This document shows positions 10,947 to 20,379 of a stretch of DNA of 64,000 bases, piece after piece (the stretch's first letter is position 1; every line of letters starts with the position of its first letter). The notes below the pieces were generated by a model. It did no database searches. It saw only the letters and a program-made list of their open reading frames with translations, and had not been told where the DNA came from. The stretch comes from Fistulifera solaris (lineage: Eukaryota; Bacillariophyta; Bacillariophyceae; Naviculales; Stauroneidaceae), in the NCBI GenBank assembly GCA_030295235.1, contig AP026143.1, positions 682,001 to 746,000 of the forward strand, in the 5' to 3' direction. A program made the position numbers and the translations under genes.

Positions 10947-11801
10947 ATGTATGGAGGACTGTTTGGGGACTTGCCTCCTACGAAAGAGCAGCAACAGCAA
11001 CAGCAGCACAAAGCGGGCGATGTTAGTGAGACGCCCGCGAATGCTGCACCTCTGGACGGCCGCAACAACAACGAATCGAATGATATTGCTGCAAAAGAAG
11101 CTTTGTCGAAACTAAAGAAAGAGCCGCCCTCTTTGGTCGGTCATTTGGGTACTTCTGGTACAGCGGTAGCATTTATTCCGGCAGCAGCGCGTAGAAAGAA
11201 TCTCAAACGACCGGCTACGTCCTTGTCGAGCCTTACGAAGAGCATGAAAGAGAGCCATTCTACAACTGCTGTCGGTGCATCTCTGCCGAAAATCGCGACC
11301 GTATCAAATGCGAACGTCAAATCATCATTGTCGTGCCCGTCTGAAGTTTCACAGCGTCAACAAGACCACGAAATAGAGAAAACTGAATCCAACTTGCTGG
11401 ATTCAACGTCCGTTCCACTTTGCACGGAAGATACACTAGAGGATGATGACAATCAAAACGAAGACATGAAGGAAATCTACAACGCAACGACTGCTATTAC
11501 AGATCATCACACGCATCGATCGGATCGTTATGATCCTTTTCTACCGAATGATTTGTTGGAATACTGGGAACGAAAGGCGGCAGAGGAAACGTGGCGTGCG
11601 GAGGCACAAGCCGAACAACAACTGCGTCGCAATCGCGAACAAGCGGAGCAGCTGCGGCGACAACAACAAGAACGAGAAATGCACAAACCAGAGGAACCAC
11701 CCCGGGGTCGAGGACGAGGAGGACTTTCCAATTTACCGGCGTGGATGGTGGAACAACAACGGCGACAAGACGCGCTTGGATCGGCTTCGCATGGACAATG
11801 A
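10947..11801 (+). CDS. SPF45/DRT111-type N-terminal domain protein lacking G-patch and RRM
   Basis: The ATG at 10947 gives MYGGLFGDLPP, the start expected for plant DRT111/SPF45 splicing factors. A poly-Gln run and a disordered Ser/Thr-rich region follow, then the family motif RYDPFLPNDLLEYW and a charged coiled coil of about 45 residues. It ends with RGRGRGGLSNLPAWM and a short tail. SPF45 proteins normally continue with a G-patch and an RRM; neither is present, since the frame stops at 11801 and nothing matching follows. It is probably a spliceosome-associated protein using only the interaction part of the family. An earlier in-frame GTG at 10887 is not a plausible start. Confidence 0.72.
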   Translation: MYGGLFGDLPPTKEQQQQQQHKAGDVSETPANAAPLDGRNNNESNDIAAKEALSKLKKEPPSLVGHLGTSGTAVAFIPAAARRKNLKRPATSLSSLTKSMKESHSTTAVGASLPKIATVSNANVKSSLSCPSEVSQRQQDHEIEKTESNLLDSTSVPLCTEDTLEDDDNQNEDMKEIYNATTAITDHHTHRSDRYDPFLPNDLLEYWERKAAEETWRAEAQAEQQLRRNREQAEQLRRQQQEREMHKPEEPPRGRGRGGLSNLPAWMVEQQRRQDALGSASHGQ

Positions 11802-12574
11802 ATAATGACCACAACAATTTTGTTTTGTGACTTTGGTCGCTTACGATCTTGGCGGTCTGCAAATGACGACAACTTTGTGTGGAAGCAGCGTTTCTGAAGT
11901 TCATTCGCTGCCTTGGTTCACCATTGCAAGGTACAATAATTGTAAAAATGGTCAGCCACCAGTCGGTTGTTGAAGCCATTAAATTGATAACTAATCTCTT
12001 TTCGGTTCTCGGTTACAATGCGAAAGCTCGGCTCGTTCTTGTATCATAAAGCAAGGAGAAGCCAACTTAATGACGGGCTTAAGGCAATCCATGTAGTAAC
12101 CGAACGATGTTCCAAAGCATTCATTAGACGCTTGATGCCTATTTGAAATCAGAAATAAAATGAATTTACTTTGTTTGGATAGCAGATGATAATTTGGGTG
12201 GTTGCGCTACCAGTAAAATAGGCGTTTAGGTAAAAAAGACTCGAGACTAAAGCGTCGTTTCTAAGATTGCTAAATCTAGAGTTATCGTCATCATAATAAA
12301 AACTGCATACATTCGATTCATACTTAGGACCACAATTACTAAAAAAAATAGAAATTCAGCTACTCCGTATTAGTTTTCCAAGCTTACCACGAAGCGTTTT
12401 TCGCTGCACGACATGGCTGGATATTAGCTCACCGTTTCAATTTTGTAGGTGATTAAGCGTCATGATGTTCATCTAACTTTGTAAATTAAACCAATTCGCA
12501 CAAAGAGTCAACGTGATTTGACAATCAAAGAGCCGAGCGCTGTAGATCACGCGATGCGTTTTCCGTCAGGGCAG
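11802..12574. other. Intergenic, no recognised feature
   Basis: AT-rich DNA with many stops in every frame. I see no repeat longer than chance and no conserved frame. ACTCCGTA at 12361-12369 is one of the small ACTCCG words scattered through the window. Confidence 0.4.
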
Positions 12575-13140
12575 TCACCACCAGCAACGTTCGATCAGAT
12601 GACGAATGTACCACAAGGTCTGCCGAGCCATGGTAAGCCTATTCAAGGAATAGAGATCATCACTTAAGGGCCCATTTGAGTAGACGCGGCCTCGACCATC
12701 CATCACAAACGTGTTTCTATTGTCAGAAAGAAACTGTTGGGGATTGCAATACTCGGGTCCAAATCCTTGACCGTACAAACAAATTATCAAGAACTGAAGT
12801 CCCTTGTAATCCTTTAGACCTTCAAGACTTCTGCCGACGTGCCTGTCCCAGTTCATATAGCTATGAGTACCGTTGTCGCCCAGCTCGAGAACCTTCAAGT
12901 CAGGGTTGGCAGACGTGGCTCGGATAATTTCTTCGATGACAAAATCCGGTATTTGCATATCGCCTTGGTAAAATTTTACTCAAAGTTCCTCAAAATGGCC
13001 AAGTTCGGCTACGCGCCGCCAGAAGGAAACTATAGCCGCAATGGGAAACTCGCCAAAGCATATTATTTTTAGTAGAAGCCTTTTGGTCACAATATTTAGC
13101 GTCCAAAATCGGTTTTTAACAGTGCCCCCGACGAAGAAAG
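12575..13140 (-). pseudogene. Remnant of the repeat-type family seen at 31.5 kb
   Basis: The minus strand encodes 127 residues from an ATG at 12958, including IIRATSANPDLKVLELGDNG and a C-terminus LNRLTMARQTLWYIRHLI. Upstream the same frame reads VSFWRRVAELGHFEEL before one in-frame TGA, and is open back to about 13140. By eye it follows the order of the protein at 31525-32861 (VSFLRRMGHSGQLE, then LRTNAHLRVLQFHN, then the TINRYLADFTRFF region). It is therefore a truncated paralogue of the same leucine-patterned family. No start region or N-terminal half is present. Function is unknown. Confidence 0.4.
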
Positions 13141-13344
13141 AACATAAAGTTAAAGAAGATCAACATTTGCGGAAAAAGGCAGAACAGCAAGATCATTCGT
13201 GAGGAGTGAACTACTAAATGATCTGTCGTGTCGACTCAATACAGTCGATGTAGAATGTCGTCATCGACCGTCTCCAAAAATGACAACGTGCCAAATGATG
13301 AATTGAAGTCTCTCTAGCGCATACGCGCCGCCCCCATGCGGTAA

Positions 13345-14402
13345 CTACCGTCTCGTCCAGTCGTAAGATTTCCACTCTTCCATAAACTGTTGTGCGTATT
13401 CACGTTCTTTGTTGTCTTTTCCTCGAAAGCGTATAGGATCCATCTCCAACATTCCCGCTAACGTGTCAACCGCAAAGTCTTTCGGAAACCGTTCTTCCAC
13501 AATCTGTGCCATACTTGCACGCTTCCCGTATTCCAGATAGAAATACGGCATTTGCGCTGGAACGCTTCGGCGCAATCCTTTTGACTCGTATCGATACATT
13601 TCGTGTGCGTGCCCGACAATTCCGATGCTTGTTCTGCCAAGGCATTCCGAAAGAAAAGTGGTACATCGGACGCTACCTTGGATGGAATCACGGCCACCTC
13701 GAGCCGCGTTTGATGAAATTGTTGTGATGGAGGTACAAACTCGTAGCACACAATGCTCTTTTTCTTTGCGCTGTACATGTCACGAAGACTGGTTTGAAAC
13801 CGCTCGATCTCCTCCCAGACCTGATCATCGGCTGCTGCTAGCGACGAAACATGCTGAATCGGGACAAGATAGAAGTGCTCTCCAGGATAAAGTGACAGCT
13901 TGGATGGCGCCAACACCAGAGTAACGTGATTTCCGGACACGAGAAGACGATGACGATCAAAAGTAGGCGCCTCTAACCACCACCAGCACTTGGAAGTAAG
14001 TGATTGAATGCGGTCGTATCTTGCGGTTTGTCTGTGCTGTTTGGAGGATTCCTTTCCTTCTTTGAGAAGCGACTGCATTTGATCAAAGGCTTCGTCATCA
14101 TCGCCCGATGTATCTTGCAGTTTACGCTTGCGTTTCGTGTTGCGTAAAATATTACGAGCCTCCAAATCGGATTGAGACATTCCCGTGTCATCTTTATCTA
14201 ATAGTGCGGCGAAACCGGAGAGTTTGGTAGGAAGACTCGAAGAAACAGCAACACGTGATGGTTCGATCGATTTTCCGCTCTCTAAAATGAGTCGAAGCTC
14301 TTCTGCCGCCGATACATTTCGATCCTTGTCTGATGCTGCAGCTGGTACGCCCGCATTATCAGGCTTTCGTTTGGCTTTTCCTGTTTTGATACCTGAGAGC
14401 AT
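13345..14402 (-). CDS. CWF19-like splicing/debranching-associated protein (one frame break)
   Basis: The ATG at 14402 starts a basic, disordered N-terminus. A CwfJ C-terminal domain 1 then follows, HIT-like: LVSGNHVTLVLAPSKLSLYPGEHFYLVPIQH with its trailing His, and later VCYEFVPPS. The domain continues in another frame as GLRRSVPAQMPYFYLEYG and, at the end, CwfJ domain 2, FMEEWKSYDWTRR, ending at 13345. The two frames overlap near 13605, and one missing base rejoins them without loss of conserved sequence. CWF19 proteins associate with late or intron-lariat spliceosomes and the Dbr1 debranching step. It is shorter than human CWF19L2, mainly at the N-terminus. I read the break as a sequence error. 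Confidence 0.8.
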
Positions 14403-15618
14403 TTTGGTGCAGTGTGCTTATAATGAAACCTTTCCAATGCGAATGCCTGCGTGTTGCGTACAACAAGTAAAAGTGTCAATGTTATTTTCGTCGGTGACAA
14501 GACAAACCATCACGGACGATGGAAGGACGGGGAAGCGAAATTCAATGCAATGTGATGGCGTCAATCTCTAAAAACTCCAAAAATGCTGGTCGGAAATCGG
14601 AACGCGGAACACGGGCGACCATAGAAATTAGAGAACTAATTTTTTCGCAAAGTCGTGTTTGAGGTTGAGGCTCATAAAAATCCAAGAAAGTCCTCTTCTG
14701 CGGTCTGTACGTCTGTGTCAAGTCGTACTTCCTACGTCAGATTAATAAGCTCAAAATGTCTCCATTCCTTATCCCTAATGTCTTTCCTGTAGTATCAAGC
14801 TGAAGCCTACAATTTCAATTCATACTTTCCCCAATTTGTCCGACTGAAAGGCATAAAGCCCTGACAATAAGATGTCAATTGTCGATCCATAATACAGTAT
14901 CATAATGACCGATAACAGTCATCCGGTCATTGTGTCAAACTCCGTGACTACTGCGTTTTTTCTATCGGCAGTTAGCAACGCCGAAAATGACCGTCCTGTG
15001 AAGCGTTCTTCGTTCTCAAAGTCTTTTTGAATCACAGAGGGCGACGGACGAGCTTTCGACAATCGACAACGTCCCTTGGTGCGAGCCAGCCGGACTTGCA
15101 CCAAGAATACTTAGACCAAAGGTGAGATGCAGACGAGCCAGATGGACAAATATTTATGCGGCGAACTTGACCATTCAGTACCATTTAACTGTAGAAGAAA
15201 TTTCCTCGTCTATGTAGAGGACAAAAATGTCCGACGTGAATTGGCAAATCGCAGAAATATTTAAAGAGCCTTTGCTAATTGGCGAAAATGCACCCTCGGA
15301 TAGTACCTTCTCCTTCGAAACGTAGATACGTGTGGCCTTCCATCCAACGGATGTTTATGCTCAAGCCCACTGCATCTAAAAAAGTATCAACGATAGAGGA
15401 GCGGCGAGCGGCAGTTTGAATCGACAAAGCTCTCTCTTGGGTCCACATCATCAACGCATTGCACCCGTTCGCATTTCATCTCTATCGACTTCTGTGCATC
15501 AGCTTTGCCTTTTTATAAAACAGCGTCTTACGCTTCACTCAAAGTCAGCTTACGATCGATCCCTCTCGTTTTATAGTCGAAGGAGCCGTATTGTGGTTCG
15601 TTCAGCAACACACAAAGT
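14403..15618. other. Divergent promoter region, CWF19-like / CRAL-TRIO
   Basis: About 1.2 kb between divergent starts. It has no array. A segment at 14641-14677 (CGCAAAGTCGTGTTTGAGG then TTGAGGCTCA) recurs at 52321-52363. A CATCCAACGGATG hairpin occurs near 15341 and again near 58551. No coding frame is convincing. Confidence 0.45.
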
Positions 15619-16593
15619 ATGAGGCTATTGGGATACGGGCAACGAACCACAACGGAAGACCTAAAGAGTCGATTTCCGAAAGCAACAGAGTCAGAATGCC
15701 GACGGTTTCACAAAGCTTGTCCTCGTGACGCGGCGGATAAACTCAGTGCTTATCTTGAATGGCGTGAAAAGCATCAGTTGGACTGCTCGCAACACTCCGA
15801 GGACCTTAAAACAGCGGCAAAGCCAGCCTTGGATGATGGCTGGTGCGATGCCGTTAGAAAAGCTATACACGATGTAGACGGATCACAAGCTTCGTCAGAC
15901 AGCTCTTCCTCTACAGGCTCGGGCGTTTCGCCCTGTGATGCGTCTTTTCTGGAGGACTCTCCTACCGAAATAGCCGAGTCAACGCAAGTGTATTTGTTTC
16001 ATGAGAACCAACGCAGCGGCGAAAGCGACACAAGCAGTGACCCCGGCCCGGAATCGCCAGAGTTCGGCCTTACTATTCCTAGACAATGTATACATATTCC
16101 CAGATTCGCCGATGGACGAAACATTCGTGATCTGGATGGTCATAGGATTGTTATGCACTATCCTGGCCGTCTGGAAGTTCACAAAATGTCGAATGACTTT
16201 TATGCCGATGCCATGGCTCTCTTTATTGAGAGTAACCTCGATCGCAACAATGAAGAAAAAGTTACTTTATGTGTAGATGTGCGGCCGGGCCGAGGCTGGC
16301 CTAACCCTTCCGTATACCATTTACTGGGCTTAATTCGACAGGTGGCCAACGCATTACATGATCTCAATCCACAACGATTGCATCACTGTATTCTTTATCC
16401 CATCCCTCGTGCCGCCTTTTACATGTGGAAGATGATTCAAAATTTTCTTGATCCCTCACTGCGAGAGCTCATGGTCCTTATTCCAGGTTCAAGTCTAACC
16501 GCCCCACTGCCGGCCAGGGCGATGTATAAATACATGGACGAAGAGGCATTAGCGTGTCTCGAAAGATACCGGGACAGACTTCAAGATAAGTAA
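15619..16593 (+). CDS. CRAL-TRIO (SEC14-like) lipid-binding protein
   Basis: The ATG at 15619 starts a 324-residue single-exon protein. Residues 5-50 show the CRAL-TRIO N-terminal helical pattern (LKSRFPKATESECRRF, then YLEWREKH). A Ser/Asp-rich linker runs to about residue 150. A lipid-binding fold follows, with DGHRIVMHYPGRLE, LCVDVRPGRGWPNPS, HHCILYPIPRAAFYMWKMI and LREL. SEC14-like proteins carry phosphoinositides or other lipids between membranes. The core is divergent and the linker is long, so ligand and membrane cannot be named. No signal peptide is present. Confidence 0.72.
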   Translation: MRLLGYGQRTTTEDLKSRFPKATESECRRFHKACPRDAADKLSAYLEWREKHQLDCSQHSEDLKTAAKPALDDGWCDAVRKAIHDVDGSQASSDSSSSTGSGVSPCDASFLEDSPTEIAESTQVYLFHENQRSGESDTSSDPGPESPEFGLTIPRQCIHIPRFADGRNIRDLDGHRIVMHYPGRLEVHKMSNDFYADAMALFIESNLDRNNEEKVTLCVDVRPGRGWPNPSVYHLLGLIRQVANALHDLNPQRLHHCILYPIPRAAFYMWKMIQNFLDPSLRELMVLIPGSSLTAPLPARAMYKYMDEEALACLERYRDRLQDK

Positions 16594-17130
16594 CGTAACA
16601 AAGGTTACATCTTATTGACCAAGTAAAGAAGACCATCTCTCGCTGCAGCTACCTGGAGAAATCCAGCATTCATACCAATAGTTTACTTTCTCTTATTGAA
16701 TCGAACAAGTCTACTAGCATTACTTTCGTAGCTCTTATTCAAGTCGACTAGAAATCAAGTCGCTAGCGATCAGCGATTAAAAGGTAGGAGTCATAGTCAT
16801 AGCTGTGTGACAACTGCAGAATGTTGATGCTGTCCCTATAAATTCCAAAAAAATGAGTGTGCTATTTGCGACACACATGTAGAAACGCCAGCCGACCGAG
16901 ACATGAACTACAAGTCTCGAAAAATCAACAACAAAATGACTAGACTAAAATACCTCTTTAAAGCACTTTCAATGTGCATGATAAGTTAGGTCGTTTTTAC
17001 GAGGCGCTCGCGACGAAAGCATGTGATAGAATGGCACATGCACTGCTTCAAGAAAAGGCTGACTTCAAATTAAAATCGATGTGCATCATAAGGTCATCAT
17101 ATCTTACCTGCCGTCCTCGTTGCAGCCCAT
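16594..17130. other. Convergent intergenic, no feature
   Basis: 3' flanks of the CRAL-TRIO and reductase genes. I see no conserved frame, repeat or RNA gene. Confidence 0.4.
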
Positions 17131-18186
17131 CTAACGAACTAGTTCAAACACTGCTTTCCCATCATAGGGATGGACTTTCACAAGGCTCCCTGAGTGCGGC
17201 CGTAGGTGCGCATTTTCAATCCAGGATCGAATCTCGCGAGCGATATCGGCAGGTTTCGTCCACTCATCAAAGTTCGCCTTGGGGTTGTTTGTTCGGTTCA
17301 TTGGAGTGTCAATGGTAGTAGGAAGGATACCTACTACAGAGAGTTCGTCTAGAGCTGGTAACTGTCGACGCACGGATCGTCCTGCTTTTCGAATGGACTT
17401 GTTATCCAAGCTTTTCCCTGTAGAGGCACCCAGCGTTCGAACAAGATGATGCGTCGCCGCTTTCGCTAGTCCGTAGCCTAACATTCCTGGAGTTGGAGAA
17501 AGGGCTGCTGTAGCCCCTATAGCGACCATGAGACTTCCGGGATTGAGATAGTGTTGAGCAGCGAAAGCGGCTGCTACACACGGATACAAATTCATATGCA
17601 TCATAGACTCGACGACAGATGCATATTCTAATGCACTTTTCTCCATTTCGTGCTGCCACTCGTCTGCGTCTGCAACATCCAAACTGTTCCTCATGGACGG
17701 CTGTTGAGAAGGCGGCGAAGGATCGCCTTGCCAACCGCCGTTCGCGCAAATAATAGCATCTAGTCCACCTTGCTTCTCACTTTCTAATGCTAAATGTATT
17801 CCCCGGGCCAAGTCCTTTGTCAATCGCTTTAAATCTCCATTCGGTTGTAGTGTAATAAATCCATTGAGTTCGTAACCAAAATCTGAAGGAAGCTCCAAAA
17901 CATCGGCTCCAATGACACTGATTCCGCGCTGCAGCAAATGACTAGCCACAGAAGACCCCAGTGCACCAGACGATCCCAAAACCAATACAGTTCGCGGCAA
18001 ATCATCGTCGTCGTCCTCTTCCAGAGTGCTGAAATACTGAGACGATGGATATGGCGAACACGGTGATAAAATTCTTGTCTTTTGGGCCTTTCGATACATA
18101 CGCAAAGTAGAATCATGAATAACTCTTCGCGTGGTAGCAATGTGATTCAGCGTGGATCGGGAGGATCGAATAGTGCGAATGATCAT
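17131..18186 (-). CDS. Quinoid dihydropteridine reductase-like SDR, probably organelle-targeted
   Basis: A 351-residue protein with ATG at 18186. Residues 1-55 are Arg/Ser-rich and nearly free of acids, as in a mitochondrial presequence. The Rossmann start is VLVLGSSGALGSSVA (about residue 67), then ICANGGWQGD, AIGATAALSPTPGMLGYGLAKAA with the catalytic Tyr-Lys pair, and LPTTIDTPMNRTNNP. All line up by eye with human QDPR, including the TPMNR motif. The enzyme reduces quinonoid dihydrobiopterin to tetrahydrobiopterin with NADH. About 25 extra residues lie between the YxxxK motif and the TPMNR block. The gene is complete, with no frame break. Confidence 0.85.
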   Translation of the reverse strand: MIIRTIRSSRSTLNHIATTRRVIHDSTLRMYRKAQKTRILSPCSPYPSSQYFSTLEEDDDDDLPRTVLVLGSSGALGSSVASHLLQRGISVIGADVLELPSDFGYELNGFITLQPNGDLKRLTKDLARGIHLALESEKQGGLDAIICANGGWQGDPSPPSQQPSMRNSLDVADADEWQHEMEKSALEYASVVESMMHMNLYPCVAAAFAAQHYLNPGSLMVAIGATAALSPTPGMLGYGLAKAATHHLVRTLGASTGKSLDNKSIRKAGRSVRRQLPALDELSVVGILPTTIDTPMNRTNNPKANFDEWTKPADIAREIRSWIENAHLRPHSGSLVKVHPYDGKAVFELVR

Positions 18187-19421
18187 TTCACTGGATGTAT
18201 CTTAAGCAGAAGCGATCCCAGCAAAGATGTCTTTTTTCAATCTCGCTCGCAGCGTTCTTAATCGCAAGAAGTATTTCGCAATCAAATACAGTGTTTCGTT
18301 GAATAACCAAGACTACGCTTGAAGAGCTCTGAAGCTAGAGCAGTAAGATCTTTGTCGATGAGTGAAAGCAATCAAAAGAATCGAATGCGAATGCAAAAGG
18401 TGCAGAACGACGAAGATTTTTTTCTGCGGCTCCATGAGTAAATGGTAAACCCTGGGGTGAAGATAAGTCTGTCCTCGCCCGTCGCCAGTGACCCCTGTTT
18501 TTCAACGTTTGACCGTCGTCAGACCCTTTCGCGCTGCTCAAAAAAATTGCAGCGAAATTTTCACCGCGTAGCATCGCGTCACAGTGCTGATCTTAGTTTG
18601 TCTACCTTAAAATGAAAGTATGGTCCGACTCTTGGCCGTGGAACTAAATTTCTTTATTATTTATAAAAAGACAGATTTGTGATGTCGGCCAAGACTCGGA
18701 CCATACTTTGAAAAATGATGTTGACATGCAAAGTTCGATCATTTTGTCGTGATAATTACACGGTGAATATTTTTCACAGCCCGATTTTCGACCAATGTCG
18801 CACCTGACAAAAATCAAAATGGGGGACACCAAGACCGACATGCGCACAAACGCGGTCTATCACGTAAATAACGGTTGAGAACAGACTTATTTTCACCCCA
18901 GGGTTTACCATTTACTCATGGCGACTCGACGCTCCACATCAGTACCATCACCGACGCATAACAGACAAGAATGGTTTTGGTCTTTGGTCGTCATATCTAC
19001 AAAAGGTGCTTCTGTCGTACTAGTATCGCATTATAGAAAGTTGTGTAGCCTTGTACATTTCTTTATATACAACCAGTTTTTCGAAAATCGGTATTCTTGT
19101 TCAGAGACAGTAGCTAAGTTGATGAGGTTCCTACCGACGACTAGCTGTTGCTGATTGCAAACAAGACAAGTGTTACTGTCGCTCGAAAGAGTTGTACGAA
19201 TATTTGACACCCCTCGTGGGCCCCACTGCTTTTGCAGTTCCTAGTTGATGCTGTCGTTGGCAAAAGAAGTGTTCTTGTTGGCGATGGCGACATTCAGTCC
19301 AGCCATGGTGCGCGCGCGAGGCTCTTGATTGTGTTCAGCAAAACATAAGTCTAGACGTGAAAACCAGGTCGCTATTGCACGCGTTATTAAAAAAACTTAG
19401 TCATGTGATGTCATGTCTATT
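18187..19421. other. Intergenic region carrying a MITE-like element
   Basis: DNA between the reductase start and the end of the ALG5-like gene. Apart from the element at 18432-18921 described separately, I see no conserved frame or repeat. Confidence 0.5.
18432..18921. mobile_element. MITE-like non-autonomous element with 40-bp terminal inverted repeats
   Basis: The ends 18432-18471 and 18882-18921 are inverted copies of each other over 40 bp, starting CCATGAGTAAATGGTAAACC, with one mismatch. The 490-bp body has no coding capacity. Inside is a second inverted repeat (AGTATGGTCCGA...CTTGGCCG at about 18617-18639, its complement at about 18688-18711), so the body can fold again. No clear target-site duplication is visible at the outer ends. 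It could also be a simple palindromic insertion. Confidence 0.7.
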
Positions 19422-20379
19422 CTACAGTTTACACTTTCCAGTTGCCCATCGCTCGTAGTTAAAACGCAATTTTACAACTTCTCCAAACATTTTCCCACAA
19501 ACGACAAGTACTCCACCAGGGGGACGACACGAGCTTCGACCCGTCTTTGTCCTCCCACAACACGGATACCTCTCGCACGCGAACGCCTCGTTGATTCGCT
19601 CGATAAAGCACTTCGACATCATGACTCCATCCAGGTAAGTGCAGGTTCGTGTACAATAACTGTGCTGCCGGTAAGGTCATGAGCTTGAAGCCACATTGGG
19701 TATCTTGAACGTTCAAATCGCCACAGACAGATCGCACTACCGAGCGAAATCCCAATCGGAAAAATAGCCGAAGTGCCGAAGGGGAATCGTGAGGTACGAA
19801 AACCATTAACAAGGAGAGGTTGATTGTAATCATTTCCATCTATTGTTGAGTTACTCGCCAATTCTTTTCCATGACGCGAAAAAATGCCTCTAAATCATCA
19901 ATTCTAGCACTTCCATCCGCATCTGCTGTCAGTATTATTCTCGGATTCGCCGGTTCCTCTTTGTGTTGTTGTCGAAGTGTGTGTTGTATGCCGTACGCCA
20001 GTGCCGCACCTTTTCCTTGGTTGGTTGGCAAGGAAACACAAACCGTGGGAATCTTCGTCGTTAGCGCATTCACGACACGAGCCGTATTATCCGACGACCC
20101 GTCGTCTACCACTAGGATCGATGTGCGATCCTGCCATCGCGATGAATTTGACAAATAGCGCGCGTACGATTCCAGTGTTTCTGTTATTCGAAATTCTTCA
20201 TTGTAGGCCGGAATCAAAACGGTCAGTGAAGGTACATTTTCGGACGCCGAGTTCGACCGTGTCGTTAAATACCATCGCGTACGGCTACTGCGTTTTTTTC
20301 TTGACAGAGTTCGTACAGTCCAGCTCTCTGCCGTTTGATGAAACAAAATTACAAAAGCTAGAACGAAGATTCGCATCAT
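19422..20379 (-). CDS. ALG5-like dolichyl-phosphate beta-glucosyltransferase (three frame breaks)
   Basis: The ATG at 20379 begins a signal-anchor segment (VLAFVILFHQTAES). The GT2 motifs are VLIPAYNEE, VDDGSSDNT and the DxD-like DADGSARIDDL. The rest is spread over other frames: LVNGFRTS, then LRLFFRLGFRSVVR with DTQCGFKLM and DGSKLVSS, then a C-terminus ending at 19422 (GKMFGEVVKLRFNYERW). The order and total of about 319 codons match ALG5, which makes dolichyl-phosphate-glucose at the ER for N-glycan assembly. Breaks fall near 19858, 19783 (CCCC) and 19518 (CCCCC). Conserved sequence continues across each, so I favour sequence error; recent gene death is the alternative. Confidence 0.78.

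Noticed and set aside
19840-19857. A 15-bp GT...AG segment in the ALG5-like gene as an ultra-short intron, and a 30-bp one at 27792
   Set aside because: Other introns here are 58-134 bp, and a one-base homopolymer change or a longer intron explains the frames better.
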